Positions 24,624 to 33,048 of a stretch of DNA of 45,197 nucleotides are shown piece after piece. A program made the position numbers and the translations under genes. The DNA is from CAINVV01 sp036508555. Lineage in GTDB: Bacteria; Bacteroidota; Bacteroidia; Bacteroidales; Prolixibacteraceae. The stretch is from the NCBI GenBank assembly GCA_036508555.1, contig DATCHD010000100.1, positions 1 to 45,197 on the forward strand, given 5' to 3'. The notes below the pieces were generated by a model. It had not been told where the DNA came from. It saw nothing but the letters and a program-made list of their open reading frames with translations, and did not search any database. Within the stretch, counting starts at the first letter, position 1. The number at the start of each line of letters is the position of its first letter.

Positions 24624-27221
24624 TTGTTTGGAGAGCGCATTGTACTTATATATTGTTTTCTATTTTATTCGTTATTGACCTTTGGCCAGTCTATCCAGGA
24701 ATTTAAAGAAATCTGGGTGAAAGAGAGCAAAGAATATCTCCTAAACAATCAAAGGCCTCTCCCATACCTTCAGTCGGGATTTCACTATTTCTCAAGGGTA
24801 CAGGACAATGTACTGACGGAAGGTCTTGATTCCGAATGGGATAAATTTCCAGTCGTACCAGGTGCTCCAGTTCCAAAATCCAAAAAATTTGAAAAGGCTC
24901 CCCAATTTAATTTTGATGAAACTTCGTATCACAATCCCCGGTTTCTGCCATGTTTTTCCTCTGAAGCAAGCGATTACTCAGGTTCACAAAGTTCCGACAT
25001 CACACCAAGGATCAGAAAACCCGACTATATTACCGCCAACCCGCTTAAACTGAATTTCAAATTCTACGGTAATAACATTGTTCTTACTTATGATAAGTTA
25101 TTGTCGTTACCTGTTGATCAACCTGTCACAAAAGAAATAGTCGTCGATTACTGGAAAAAATTTATTGTCGCAAACAGCAATCATCTTGTCAACCAGCTAA
25201 TTGTTGTCCAAAACAGGTTAGGACTTAACGATTGGGGATATTTTTTACTCATAAAAGCCTTTACAAATGCATTATATCCAAATAACGAGGCTGGAGAGAC
25301 ATTGCTTTCATGGGCATTAATGACCAGATCAGGCTATGATGTGAAAATTGGCTTTAATCAGCTCGGCAGTTCCGTTTTGTACACTTCTTCAACAGAGATA
25401 TTTGGCGTTCATTCCGTCAGAATTAATGGTTCCGTATATTATATTGACAAGCCAATACATTCATTCCCGATTACTTCCTATCTTCCGAACCATCCGGGAG
25501 CTGGACGATCTATACACCTAAACATCAAACAGTCACTGAATTTTCAAGGCGAAGTCCAATACAAGAATATTGAATTTCGATGGGATAAAAGGCTGTACGA
25601 ATTCAATCTGAAATATAATCCGGAGGATATCCGCTTTCTTGAGTCCTATCCACAAACTGATCCGACAGTTTATTTCAACGCTCCTTTTAGTTTTCTGTCA
25701 GGCGAAAGTCTTTTAAAGCAAATCAAACCTGTTCTTGCAGGAATGAAAAAAGAAGAAGGTGCCGCCTTTCTTCAACGGTTCGTACAAAAAGTATTCGCCT
25801 ATCGCCCTTACAATGATATGTATGGTTATGATCGATTCATGTTCCCCGAAGAACTTCTCTTTAAGGACGAAAGTAACGACAAGGGAAAAGCCTTGCTTTT
25901 TGGCTGGATGATAACGAATCTACTCAATCAAAAGGCCGCGCTTGTAGAATTCCCGGGGTTCTTCTCGGTTGCAATATCATTGGGGCAACCCATGGATGGG
26001 GATAATTATCTTGTCAATGGAAGAAGCTACACTATCGCCGACCCTACTTTTGAAAATGCCCCCATTGGACTGGCAATGAAAGAATTTTACCCAATGAAAC
26101 CACTTATCACAGAGCTTTACAACAAAAAGGATGATGAGTTAAGGAAAGTAAAAATATGGAAACTCGCCATGGCCTTCGGAGCCGAGAGGAGTGGTACTGG
26201 TACTGATTATTTGAAGGATGAAAGCGGAAATTCCTTTATTACAGGCTATTTTAAGGAAAACATTTCGACCCATGCTTTGTCTGTACCTGCACCATTCATC
26301 GCAAAATTTGATGCGAACAATACGCTGGTCTGGATGGTTAAATTCAGAACTGGGGGTAAGGCTTTTGGATTGGAATTAAAACAGCTCGATAAGAATGAAT
26401 TTTATCTGGCCGGGTCATTTAGGGGAGAACTTGAGTGTAATGGAATGAAAATCCAGTCTGCTCCCACTGACCCGGATCTGTTTTTTGCCCAATTCGACAG
26501 AGATGGTAAGGTCGGATGGTTGACAAAGAGCGGATTGGATGATTTGGAAGAGGACGCTAAGTTATTCTATGTCGTAAGATTTTCCAGGTCTGGTGAAATT
26601 CAATCTGTTCAGTTATCCAATGAAGATGAAAGAAAAGGGGAAACAGGATTTCAACAATACACCAATGAAGGTCTATGTTATATTGCATCGAGGTACCAAA
26701 CCACTGGACTGGAAAAACCAGGAGAAGGAGTGGTCAAGAAATCTCTCCTCCGCCTTCGTCAAAGCATCAGTAGATTGCGTCAACTTGGCATAGAACGAAC
26801 CATCGCCGGAATATCCTCCGTGCTTAATTCCATCATTATGGACGGAGATCGGCTGACAAGTGGAGAATTAACAGCAGTTTATAAGGAGATACTGACGGAA
26901 GGAAAAAGTTTATTGACCCCCGCAGAGGAGCTAATACAGAAAATAAAATTGCTCAAAAACGAAGATGGAATTGTTGAAATAAATACTTCGGAATTGAAAC
27001 CGTTTAGAATTCTGAATTTCAGGATCTATGACAAATCCCATTTCAAGATTATTCCGTTAGACAACAACGATCTGAACATTAGGGTAATAGATGGTATTGA
27101 TTACGACAATGATGTAATAAAAGAAAAGGTAAATTCAGTTATTTTTGAACTTGCAACTGGTAGTTTGATCATAGATATTGGATCTGACCATCAGGTATTT
27201 ACTAAATATTTTCGACACTAA
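24624..27221 (+). CDS. Exported protein with degenerate transglutaminase-like domain and beta-propeller-like region
   Basis: A TTG start at 24624 gives 865 residues with a signal-like N-terminus (IVLIYCFLFYSLLTFGQ); no in-frame ATG precedes the hydrophobic stretch. The central part (about 380-490) follows the layout of a Bacteroidota transglutaminase-like family in which I recall a DCEDRS-type Cys motif, a PGH motif and a DPT motif. Here these read SNDKGK (about 417-422), PGFF (about 444-447) and ADPTF (Asp at about 473), so the catalytic Cys and His appear to be replaced and only the Asp kept. Residues about 555-670 look propeller-like (FIAKFDANNTLVWMVKF). It lies directly upstream of porV. 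It is probably a non-enzymatic secreted or periplasmic protein. Confidence 0.6.
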   Translation: MFGERIVLIYCFLFYSLLTFGQSIQEFKEIWVKESKEYLLNNQRPLPYLQSGFHYFSRVQDNVLTEGLDSEWDKFPVVPGAPVPKSKKFEKAPQFNFDETSYHNPRFLPCFSSEASDYSGSQSSDITPRIRKPDYITANPLKLNFKFYGNNIVLTYDKLLSLPVDQPVTKEIVVDYWKKFIVANSNHLVNQLIVVQNRLGLNDWGYFLLIKAFTNALYPNNEAGETLLSWALMTRSGYDVKIGFNQLGSSVLYTSSTEIFGVHSVRINGSVYYIDKPIHSFPITSYLPNHPGAGRSIHLNIKQSLNFQGEVQYKNIEFRWDKRLYEFNLKYNPEDIRFLESYPQTDPTVYFNAPFSFLSGESLLKQIKPVLAGMKKEEGAAFLQRFVQKVFAYRPYNDMYGYDRFMFPEELLFKDESNDKGKALLFGWMITNLLNQKAALVEFPGFFSVAISLGQPMDGDNYLVNGRSYTIADPTFENAPIGLAMKEFYPMKPLITELYNKKDDELRKVKIWKLAMAFGAERSGTGTDYLKDESGNSFITGYFKENISTHALSVPAPFIAKFDANNTLVWMVKFRTGGKAFGLELKQLDKNEFYLAGSFRGELECNGMKIQSAPTDPDLFFAQFDRDGKVGWLTKSGLDDLEEDAKLFYVVRFSRSGEIQSVQLSNEDERKGETGFQQYTNEGLCYIASRYQTTGLEKPGEGVVKKSLLRLRQSISRLRQLGIERTIAGISSVLNSIIMDGDRLTSGELTAVYKEILTEGKSLLTPAEELIQKIKLLKNEDGIVEINTSELKPFRILNFRIYDKSHFKIIPLDNNDLNIRVIDGIDYDNDVIKEKVNSVIFELATGSLIIDIGSDHQVFTKYFRH

Positions 27222-27313
27222 TTTTTTAAATTGTCAACTTTTTTTTAAAACTCTGAATATTTAAACTTACTTTGATAAAAAATCCTGAATTACTACCTGT
27301 AAAAATAAGTTCA

Positions 27314-28540
27314 ATGAGAATAATTCGTTTTGCCCGGCTACTTACTATTTTGCTTTCTTTGGTCTTTTGTCAGAATATTAATGCTCAGAGCCTGCCTACC
27401 GGCCAGGAAGTTCAATATAATCCTATCACGACGGCAGTCCCTTTCCTCACCATTACACCGGATTCAAGACATGGAGCCATGGGTGATGCCGGTGTGGCTA
27501 CCTCCCCTGATGCAAACTCACAGTTTTGGAATGCATCGAAGTTTGCCTTCTCGCAGGAAAAATTCGGATTTGCTTTATCCTATACCCCATGGTTGAGACA
27601 GTTGGTTAACGATATCAATCTTGCGTATTTATCAGGATATTACAAGTTGGATAATTACCAAACTCTTGGCGCTTCCCTTCGTTATTTTTCTATGGGAGAG
27701 ATCCTTCTGACCGACCAGAACGGAACAAGCCTGGCAAATGTTAGTCCAAATGAATTTGCCTTTGATGTTAGTTATTCAAGGAAACTATCAGACAACTTTT
27801 CAGGCGCTGTTGCCCTAAGATACATCCGTTCAGATCTCTCCGGAGGCATAGGTCCCGATTCTTATGTACCCGGCCATGCATTCTCCAGTGATGTCTCCTT
27901 TTATTACCATAAAAATTTCGGGAATAGCGAGAATGACCAGTCGATTGCTTTCGGTATAAATCTGTCGAATATCGGTTCCAAAATATCTTATGATGACGGC
28001 CAGAACAAAGAGTTTCTGCCAGCCAACCTTAGATTAGGAACTACTTACAGCAAAGAGTTTGACTCAAACAACTCACTTGCTTTATCATTCGATATCAATA
28101 AATTAATGGTTCCTACACCAAAACTGAATACCATCACTTCGACCTCTTCCGACGGAATTATCCTGAACAACAACGAAGCCAATATGTCTGTTCCCGGTTC
28201 AATCTTTTCATCATTTGCTGATGCTCCTGGTGGATTTAAAGAAGAAATGCAGGAGATTAATTTCTCTGCCGGTTTGGAATATTGGTACAGACACCAGTTT
28301 GCAGTTCGTGGGGGTTACTTCAATGAAAGTGAGTTCAAAGGAAACCGTAAATTCTTCTCAACCGGATTGGGTTTGAAGATGAGCATCTGTTCTATTGATT
28401 TCTCTTATCTAATCCCGATCCATCAAAATAATCCGCTGGCCAACACCATCCGCTTTACCCTGCTTTTTGATATCGCATCCTTTAGCGGAAGTAAAAACAC
28501 TGTAGTACCCATAGAAAAGGCTCCTACCGCAGGCAACTAA
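27314..28540 (+). CDS. porV: Type IX secretion outer-membrane protein PorV (LptO)
   Basis: I chose the ATG at 27314 (408 residues) because it directly precedes the signal peptide (LLTILLSLVFCQNINAQ); an in-frame TTG at 27272 is less likely. The mature protein shows the PorV/FadL-like opening TAVPFLTITPDSRHGAMGDAG and repeated barrel strands up to a C-terminal strand IRFTLLFDIASF. PorV shuttles type IX cargo from the Sov translocon to the PorU sortase at the outer membrane. In many Bacteroidota porU lies directly upstream; here that place is taken by the pseudo-transglutaminase protein, 92 bases away. The assignment to PorV is strong. Confidence 0.92.
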   Translation: MRIIRFARLLTILLSLVFCQNINAQSLPTGQEVQYNPITTAVPFLTITPDSRHGAMGDAGVATSPDANSQFWNASKFAFSQEKFGFALSYTPWLRQLVNDINLAYLSGYYKLDNYQTLGASLRYFSMGEILLTDQNGTSLANVSPNEFAFDVSYSRKLSDNFSGAVALRYIRSDLSGGIGPDSYVPGHAFSSDVSFYYHKNFGNSENDQSIAFGINLSNIGSKISYDDGQNKEFLPANLRLGTTYSKEFDSNNSLALSFDINKLMVPTPKLNTITSTSSDGIILNNNEANMSVPGSIFSSFADAPGGFKEEMQEINFSAGLEYWYRHQFAVRGGYFNESEFKGNRKFFSTGLGLKMSICSIDFSYLIPIHQNNPLANTIRFTLLFDIASFSGSKNTVVPIEKAPTAGN

Positions 28541-28558
28541 CTTTTTTGTCCTATTGAT

Positions 28559-31267
28559 ATGTACAGAATTCTAATTTTGTTATTCTTTTCGTCTTTATTT
28601 TCCTACGCCCAGAAACAGTCCGTTTCAACTCTCCAGGTTCCCGGATATAACAGATATTGCAGCATCGATTACAGTGGAGAAAGTATCATTCCAAATGGCA
28701 GAATCGTCCGGCCAGCAGGTGAAACCATAAGAATTGCACCGGATCCTTTTGGAATGACCCTATCAGAAGATGGATCACTCGCATTGGCCGTACACAATGA
28801 TCTGCTCACTATCATCAACACCAAGAATCTGACTGACAAGAAAGTAGTTTCCCCTTTTCAGAAAAAAGGATCCTATATGGGTGCTGCAATCAGTAAAGAC
28901 AATAAAATTGCCTATCTGAGCGGCGGAAACAATGGTGACATCATCCTTTTTGACCTGATCAAACTTGAGATCATCAAAAGAATTTCTATTAATGGCCTGT
29001 ACAACGAGGTCTTGTTCAAAGACAGTTTCACTGGTGATATAAGGCTCTCAAAAAACGGAAAGACCCTTTTTATCCTGGATCAGTTTAATTTCAGGATGGT
29101 TGTCATGAATCTGGAAACCAATACTTTGGCTGGAAGTATCCCTACTGGTCGGTTTCCTTTTGGAATTGATATTTCTCCGGATGGGAAGTTCGCTTATGTA
29201 GCCAATACGGGTATTTACGATTATCCCCTGGCCCCTGGATTAGACAAGGATAACCTTGAGAAGGTTGGACTGGATTTTCCACCTTATGGTATCCCTTCCA
29301 ATGACGCTGAAAAAGGCGTTGTAATCAACGGTCAAAAAATACCCGGTCTTGGGAGTCCTCAGGTACCGGAAGCCGTATCTGTCTGGACCATTGATCTTGA
29401 TAAGCAACAGGTAATTTCGAAAGAAAAGACAGGCTACCGGATGGGGGAAATGGTTGCAGGAATTGAAGTGGAAGGTGGTTCCAGCCCCAATTCCATTGCA
29501 GCCGGAAAGGATAAAGTCTTTGTCACCAATGCCACCAACGATAATATTTCAGTTTTAGATCCAAAATCCGGAAAAGTAATCTCAACTATTCAGCTTAAGA
29601 TAGATCCAAGAATTGATTCTTTCAGGGGACTGATTCCCTTTGGAATTGAACTAAGTCATGATGGATCCAGATTATTCGCCGCCTTGAGCGGGTTAAATTG
29701 CGTTGCAGTTGTTGATGCAATAAAAAATAAAGTACTCGGTTACATCCCAACTGGGTGGTTCCCAACCAAACTAAGAATTTCGCCCGACGGCAAGACCCTT
29801 TACGTGGTCACTGCCCGTGGATTCGGTTCAGGTCGCAACGCAGGGGAAGGTTTCGATCCCATGGTGGCCGGTACTTACGTCGGAGACATCATGTCCGGCA
29901 CTTTTGAGAAGATAAGCATCAATGAATCAGATCTCTCAAAAACCACCCAACGTGTTATAGAAAACACATTCACGGAGGTAAAAGTGGATGACGATGGCAA
30001 AAATCCTTTGCCTCCTGCTATTGGCATTCGTAAGAGTCCGATCAAACATATCGTATACATTACCAAGGAAAACAGAACTTATGATGAGGTGTTTGGTGAA
30101 TTGCCAAATGCGAGAGGAGACCGGTCTCTGGCCAGGTATGGCAAGGATGCTACTGTATCGAACAAAGACAAGACAAGGATCGTTGAACACGTAAATGTAA
30201 TGCCCAATCACCAGAAACTAGCCTCCGGATTTGCGGTCAGCGATAATTTTTACACCGACTCTGATGCTTCCGTACATGGCCACAGGTGGATGGTCGGAAC
30301 TTATCCGAACGAATGGGTAGAGATCAACAGTTCAGTGAAAATTTCGGAAAATGTACTAAGTACCGCACATGGTCGGAGGATGGTGGCAGGATCATCCGGG
30401 GCTGTCTTTCCTGAAGATTACAATGAAGCTGGAGGAATGTGGGAACATCTTTCACGACACGGAGTAAGCTTCTTCAACTTCGGACTTGGTTTTGAATTTT
30501 CCGGTTCATCAGAAGAGCAATGGCATAAATATTCAGGTATAAAATTGGGTGTTATGTTCCCAATGCCGAAACCTCTCTTTGACCGGACCTCCCGAAAATT
30601 TGCAACTTTCAATACCAGTGTACCCGATCAGTTTAGGGTAGATATGTTTGAAGAAGAGCTGAAAGACAAATGGTTGTCCGGTAAAGAAGAATTTCCAGCC
30701 GTCATTACCATGATGCTTCCAAATGACCATGGGTCCAAGGAAAGGCCAAATGATGGATATCCTTTCAAGGAATCTTACATGGCAGATAACGATCTGGCCC
30801 TGGGTCGGGTGCTTCATACCCTGAGCCGTTCGAAATGGTGGCCCGAGATGCTGGTGATTGTTACAGAAGATGATGCACAGGATGGCAGAGACCATGTGGA
30901 TGCCCACCGTTCTATACTGATGATGATTAGCCCCTGGATAAAAAAGAATTACGTATCACATACGCATGCCAATTTTGGTGCTATTCTCAAGACAATTTAC
31001 CAAATTAACGATCTTCCGGCCTTAAACCAATTTGATGCGACAGCTTCGCTCTTGCAGGATTTCTTTACAGATAAGCCCGATTTCACTCCTTATTCAGTAC
31101 AGATGATTGACAAACGCATCTTTGACCCTCAAAAAGCGCTGGACCCTTACCATAAGAATTTCAAATGGGAGTCTTTGAAAGAATCTTCTGATCTTGATGA
31201 TGCTGGGGATTTCAGGGAAAGTCACAAGGAACAAATGAAGAAAAGTTCTTCATTTGGACAGCAATAA
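28559..31267 (+). CDS. YncE-type beta-propeller fused to alkaline-phosphatase-superfamily phosphoesterase
   Basis: The 902-residue exported protein starts with a signal peptide (about 1-18). Residues about 50-430 form a YncE-like propeller with repeated blades (LSEDGSLALAV, ISPDGKFAYVANTG, ISPDGKTLYVVTARG). Residues about 495-850 form a phosphoesterase domain of the alkaline-phosphatase superfamily: YITKENRTYDEVFGELP, then SDNFYTDSDASVHGHRW, and metal-site TEDDAQDGRDHVDAHR. The combined architecture is a known family of uncertain substrate, thought to hydrolyse phosphate esters outside the inner membrane. It starts 18 bases after porV and may be co-transcribed with it. No C-terminal type IX sorting domain is obvious. 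Confidence 0.88.
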   Translation: MYRILILLFFSSLFSYAQKQSVSTLQVPGYNRYCSIDYSGESIIPNGRIVRPAGETIRIAPDPFGMTLSEDGSLALAVHNDLLTIINTKNLTDKKVVSPFQKKGSYMGAAISKDNKIAYLSGGNNGDIILFDLIKLEIIKRISINGLYNEVLFKDSFTGDIRLSKNGKTLFILDQFNFRMVVMNLETNTLAGSIPTGRFPFGIDISPDGKFAYVANTGIYDYPLAPGLDKDNLEKVGLDFPPYGIPSNDAEKGVVINGQKIPGLGSPQVPEAVSVWTIDLDKQQVISKEKTGYRMGEMVAGIEVEGGSSPNSIAAGKDKVFVTNATNDNISVLDPKSGKVISTIQLKIDPRIDSFRGLIPFGIELSHDGSRLFAALSGLNCVAVVDAIKNKVLGYIPTGWFPTKLRISPDGKTLYVVTARGFGSGRNAGEGFDPMVAGTYVGDIMSGTFEKISINESDLSKTTQRVIENTFTEVKVDDDGKNPLPPAIGIRKSPIKHIVYITKENRTYDEVFGELPNARGDRSLARYGKDATVSNKDKTRIVEHVNVMPNHQKLASGFAVSDNFYTDSDASVHGHRWMVGTYPNEWVEINSSVKISENVLSTAHGRRMVAGSSGAVFPEDYNEAGGMWEHLSRHGVSFFNFGLGFEFSGSSEEQWHKYSGIKLGVMFPMPKPLFDRTSRKFATFNTSVPDQFRVDMFEEELKDKWLSGKEEFPAVITMMLPNDHGSKERPNDGYPFKESYMADNDLALGRVLHTLSRSKWWPEMLVIVTEDDAQDGRDHVDAHRSILMMISPWIKKNYVSHTHANFGAILKTIYQINDLPALNQFDATASLLQDFFTDKPDFTPYSVQMIDKRIFDPQKALDPYHKNFKWESLKESSDLDDAGDFRESHKEQMKKSSSFGQQ

Positions 31268-31278
31268 AAAGAGAGGCC

Positions 31279-31293
31279 CCTTGATAATCAAGG
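31279..31293. terminator. Hairpin between convergent phosphoesterase and DUF1080 genes
   Basis: CCTTGA (31279-31284) pairs perfectly with TCAAGG (31288-31293) around a TAA loop, and flanking GAG/CTC can extend it with mismatches. It starts 11 bases after the phosphoesterase stop. There is no T-run after it, so termination would be weak. Confidence 0.4.
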
Positions 31294-31411
31294 AGTCTCC
31301 CGCAAGTTGAGGTCAATGGCGAATCTCAAATATAGGGTGTATATCAGATAGTTATGGTTTAAATATTGTATAGGTGCGGTCAGGCATTTGTGTCTTTAAA
31401 CTGCAGGCTTC

Positions 31412-32155
31412 CTAAAGTTCCCTGACCCAGACGTTCCGATAGTTGACCACACATCCATGATCCTGTAATTTGATTCCACCTTTAAGTTTATCAAAGATTT
31501 TTTCATCAGTTGTGCATCCGTAAATCACGGCATTATTCTGAATGAGGATACCGTTAAGCAGCATTGTTACCCTGGGATTTGTCCGGTAAGTTTTATCTGC
31601 ATTGAAGGTGGGGGCAGTGAAAATGATATCATAGGCGTTCCACTCACCTGGTTTTTTCAGAGGGTTTACAAGTGGCGGGTGTTGCCTGTAGATAGCACCA
31701 GCCTGACCATTTACATACGTTTTGTTTTCATTGTTATAAGTCTCCAATACCTGGATTTCGTAGAGACCTTGTAAAAACACACCACTGTTTCCGCGCATTT
31801 GCCCTTCGCCGGTAATATCGGAAGGGTGCATGAATTCGATATGTAGCTGAAAATCGCTAAATTCCTTTTTAGTGGAGATATCACCGGTCCCATTTGCGAC
31901 TGTGAACATCCCGTCGTGGACTGCCCATTGAGGATTACCGTTCTTGCCAGTCCACTCCGATAAATCCTTTCCGTCAAACAATGAAACTGCATCTGATGGG
32001 GCAGCAACACCATTATCCTGCGAAATCACTCCGGGTGCTACAACCTTAGGAAACGGACTGTCGTATGTATTCAGAATCGGAATCTGGGCAAAACAGGCAG
32101 AATTAATCAAAAATAAAGACATTAAGACAAAGATTAAATAAATCGGTTTCATCAT
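31412..32155 (-). CDS. DUF1080 / 3-keto-disaccharide hydrolase family protein, exported
   Basis: The 247-residue protein has a signal peptide (about 1-23) and the DUF1080 jelly-roll domain: LFDGKDLSEWTGKNG (about 59-73), FSDFQLHIEFMHPSD, NSGVFLQGLYEIQVLETY, KPGEWNAYDIIFTAP, and a final GGIKLQDHGCVVNYRNVWV. The fold is concanavalin-like, and some members hydrolyse 3-keto-glycosides. It would act in the periplasm or at the cell surface on plant or microbial glycosides. It is a single gene; TAGTTTTG on the minus strand (32269-32262) is a possible promoter about 110 bases upstream. Confidence 0.9.
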   Translation of the reverse strand: MMKPIYLIFVLMSLFLINSACFAQIPILNTYDSPFPKVVAPGVISQDNGVAAPSDAVSLFDGKDLSEWTGKNGNPQWAVHDGMFTVANGTGDISTKKEFSDFQLHIEFMHPSDITGEGQMRGNSGVFLQGLYEIQVLETYNNENKTYVNGQAGAIYRQHPPLVNPLKKPGEWNAYDIIFTAPTFNADKTYRTNPRVTMLLNGILIQNNAVIYGCTTDEKIFDKLKGGIKLQDHGCVVNYRNVWVREL

Positions 32156-32261
32156 TCAGTTGTTTTAAGTTATTGTTTATTAATAAGATAATGGCATGAG
32201 ACATTTAGCGAATAAGCTGGCATTTTAAAACCAGAATCATCGAAGGAGAATCATGGCACGA

Positions 32262-32269
32262 CAAAACTA
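32262..32269 (-). promoter_or_regulatory. TAnnTTTG -7 element for the DUF1080 gene
   Basis: TAGTTTTG on the minus strand, about 106 bases before the ATG at 32155, with TTG at 32288-32286 as a weak -33 element 16 bases away. The rest of the gap 32156-32404 holds no gene that I can support. Confidence 0.4.
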
Positions 32270-32404
32270 AAAAAAAATCTGTAATCAATTTACCTGTGAT
32301 CAATAGTTTTCTTAATGAAAGGAAATTGTGCAGTTTTCACCCGGTACTTGCAAAAAACTCAGTTTTGATATTTTCGGGACAATTATGGGACAAATTGACA
32401 TTAA

Positions 32405-32445
32405 AAAAATCCGATAGCATTGAATATCAATGCTATCGGATTTTT
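32405..32445. terminator. Bidirectional intrinsic terminator after tRNA-Cys
   Basis: A 19-base perfect inverted repeat, 32405-32423 with 32427-32445, has a 3-base ATA loop. The core stem is CCGATAGCATTGA with its complement, flanked by an A-run on one side and a T-run on the other. It works as a rho-independent terminator on either strand and lies 6 bases beyond the 3' end of the minus-strand tRNA. Confidence 0.88.
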
Positions 32446-32451
32446 ATTTTG

Positions 32452-32522
32452 AGGTCGATGGCGGATTCGAACCGCCGTACACGGTTTTGCAGACCGCTGC
32501 CTAACCACTCGGCCAACCGACC
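32452..32522 (-). tRNA. tRNA-Cys (anticodon GCA)
   Basis: Read on the minus strand the 71-base gene folds as a cloverleaf. The acceptor arm GGTCGGT pairs with ATCGACC (one G-T pair). The D arm contains GGCCGAGTGGTTAGGC. The anticodon loop CTGCAAA carries GCA, and the T arm is GGCGG-TTCGAAT-CCGCC. The discriminator base is U, as required for cysteinyl-tRNA synthetase. CCA is not encoded. A strong terminator follows. Confidence 0.95.
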
Positions 32523-32586
32523 GTTTTCAGGGTGCAAATATAGAGATTTTTATCAGGAGTGAAAACCGGAAGCAAATAATAAGATT

Positions 32587-32937
32587 TTATCGTTCCATTG
32601 TGATGCTAACAGCCTGGATATGACCACCCATCGGAGGCCTCGCCTTTGAAATTTTCACTCTGACTTTCCCCACTTCCCTGTATTCCTCATGAATCCTGGT
32701 AAGAATACGGCCAGCCACATGTTCCAGTAAATGTGAGCGTTGATGCATTTCTTCTTTCACAAGTTTGTAGATTCCCTCGTAATTCAGAGCATCGGAAAGA
32801 TGGTCGCTCTGTGCCGCTTTCTCACAATCAGTCTCAATGGAAATGTTGACTTCAAAACGGTTACCGACGATCCTTTCACTTTTAAAATGGCCGTGGAAAG
32901 CATAAAATTCCATTCCTTCGAGTTCTATCATTCCCAT
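32587..32937 (-). CDS. folB: Dihydroneopterin aldolase
   Basis: The 116-residue enzyme cleaves 7,8-dihydroneopterin to 6-hydroxymethyl-7,8-dihydropterin and glycolaldehyde in folate synthesis. Typical features are the opening IELEGMEFYAFHGHFKSER, the active-site Glu and Tyr region (LNYEGIYKLV), LLEHVAGRI, and the C-terminal KARPPMGGHIQAVSI. Length is standard for the octameric enzyme. It is divergent from glnS. A minus-strand TAAATTTG at 32967-32960, with TTTG 15 bases further upstream, is a likely promoter giving a short leader. Confidence 0.95.
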   Translation of the reverse strand: MGMIELEGMEFYAFHGHFKSERIVGNRFEVNISIETDCEKAAQSDHLSDALNYEGIYKLVKEEMHQRSHLLEHVAGRILTRIHEEYREVGKVRVKISKARPPMGGHIQAVSITMER

Positions 32938-32959
32938 TAGCTGAGGTTTTATAAAAGCT

Positions 32960-32967
32960 CAAATTTA
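32960..32967 (-). promoter_or_regulatory. TAnnTTTG -7 element for folB
   Basis: TAAATTTG on the minus strand, 22 bases before the folB ATG. A TTTG at 32986-32983 lies 15 bases upstream, shorter than the usual spacer. It partly overlaps the divergent glnS promoter region. Confidence 0.45.
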
Positions 32968-32975
32968 ACTGATTT

Positions 32976-33003
32976 TTTGTACCAAAAAATTACGTTATTT
33001 TTG
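32976..33003 (+). promoter_or_regulatory. Promoter for glnS
   Basis: TTTG (32976-32979) and TATTTTTG (32996-33003) are separated by 16 bases, slightly short of the usual 18-20. Expected transcription start is near 33010, which excludes the longer reading frame from 32977 and supports the ATG at 33049. Confidence 0.45.
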
Positions 33004-33048
33004 ACATCCAGAATCATCGGAGCAAAAAATCTGGTCAGAAAGGAAAAT

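Noticed and set aside
32296..32562. 88-residue plus-strand ORF
   Set aside because: It is read through the terminator and antisense through the tRNA-Cys gene; the RRTRFCRPLPNHSANRP-like part is just translated tRNA.
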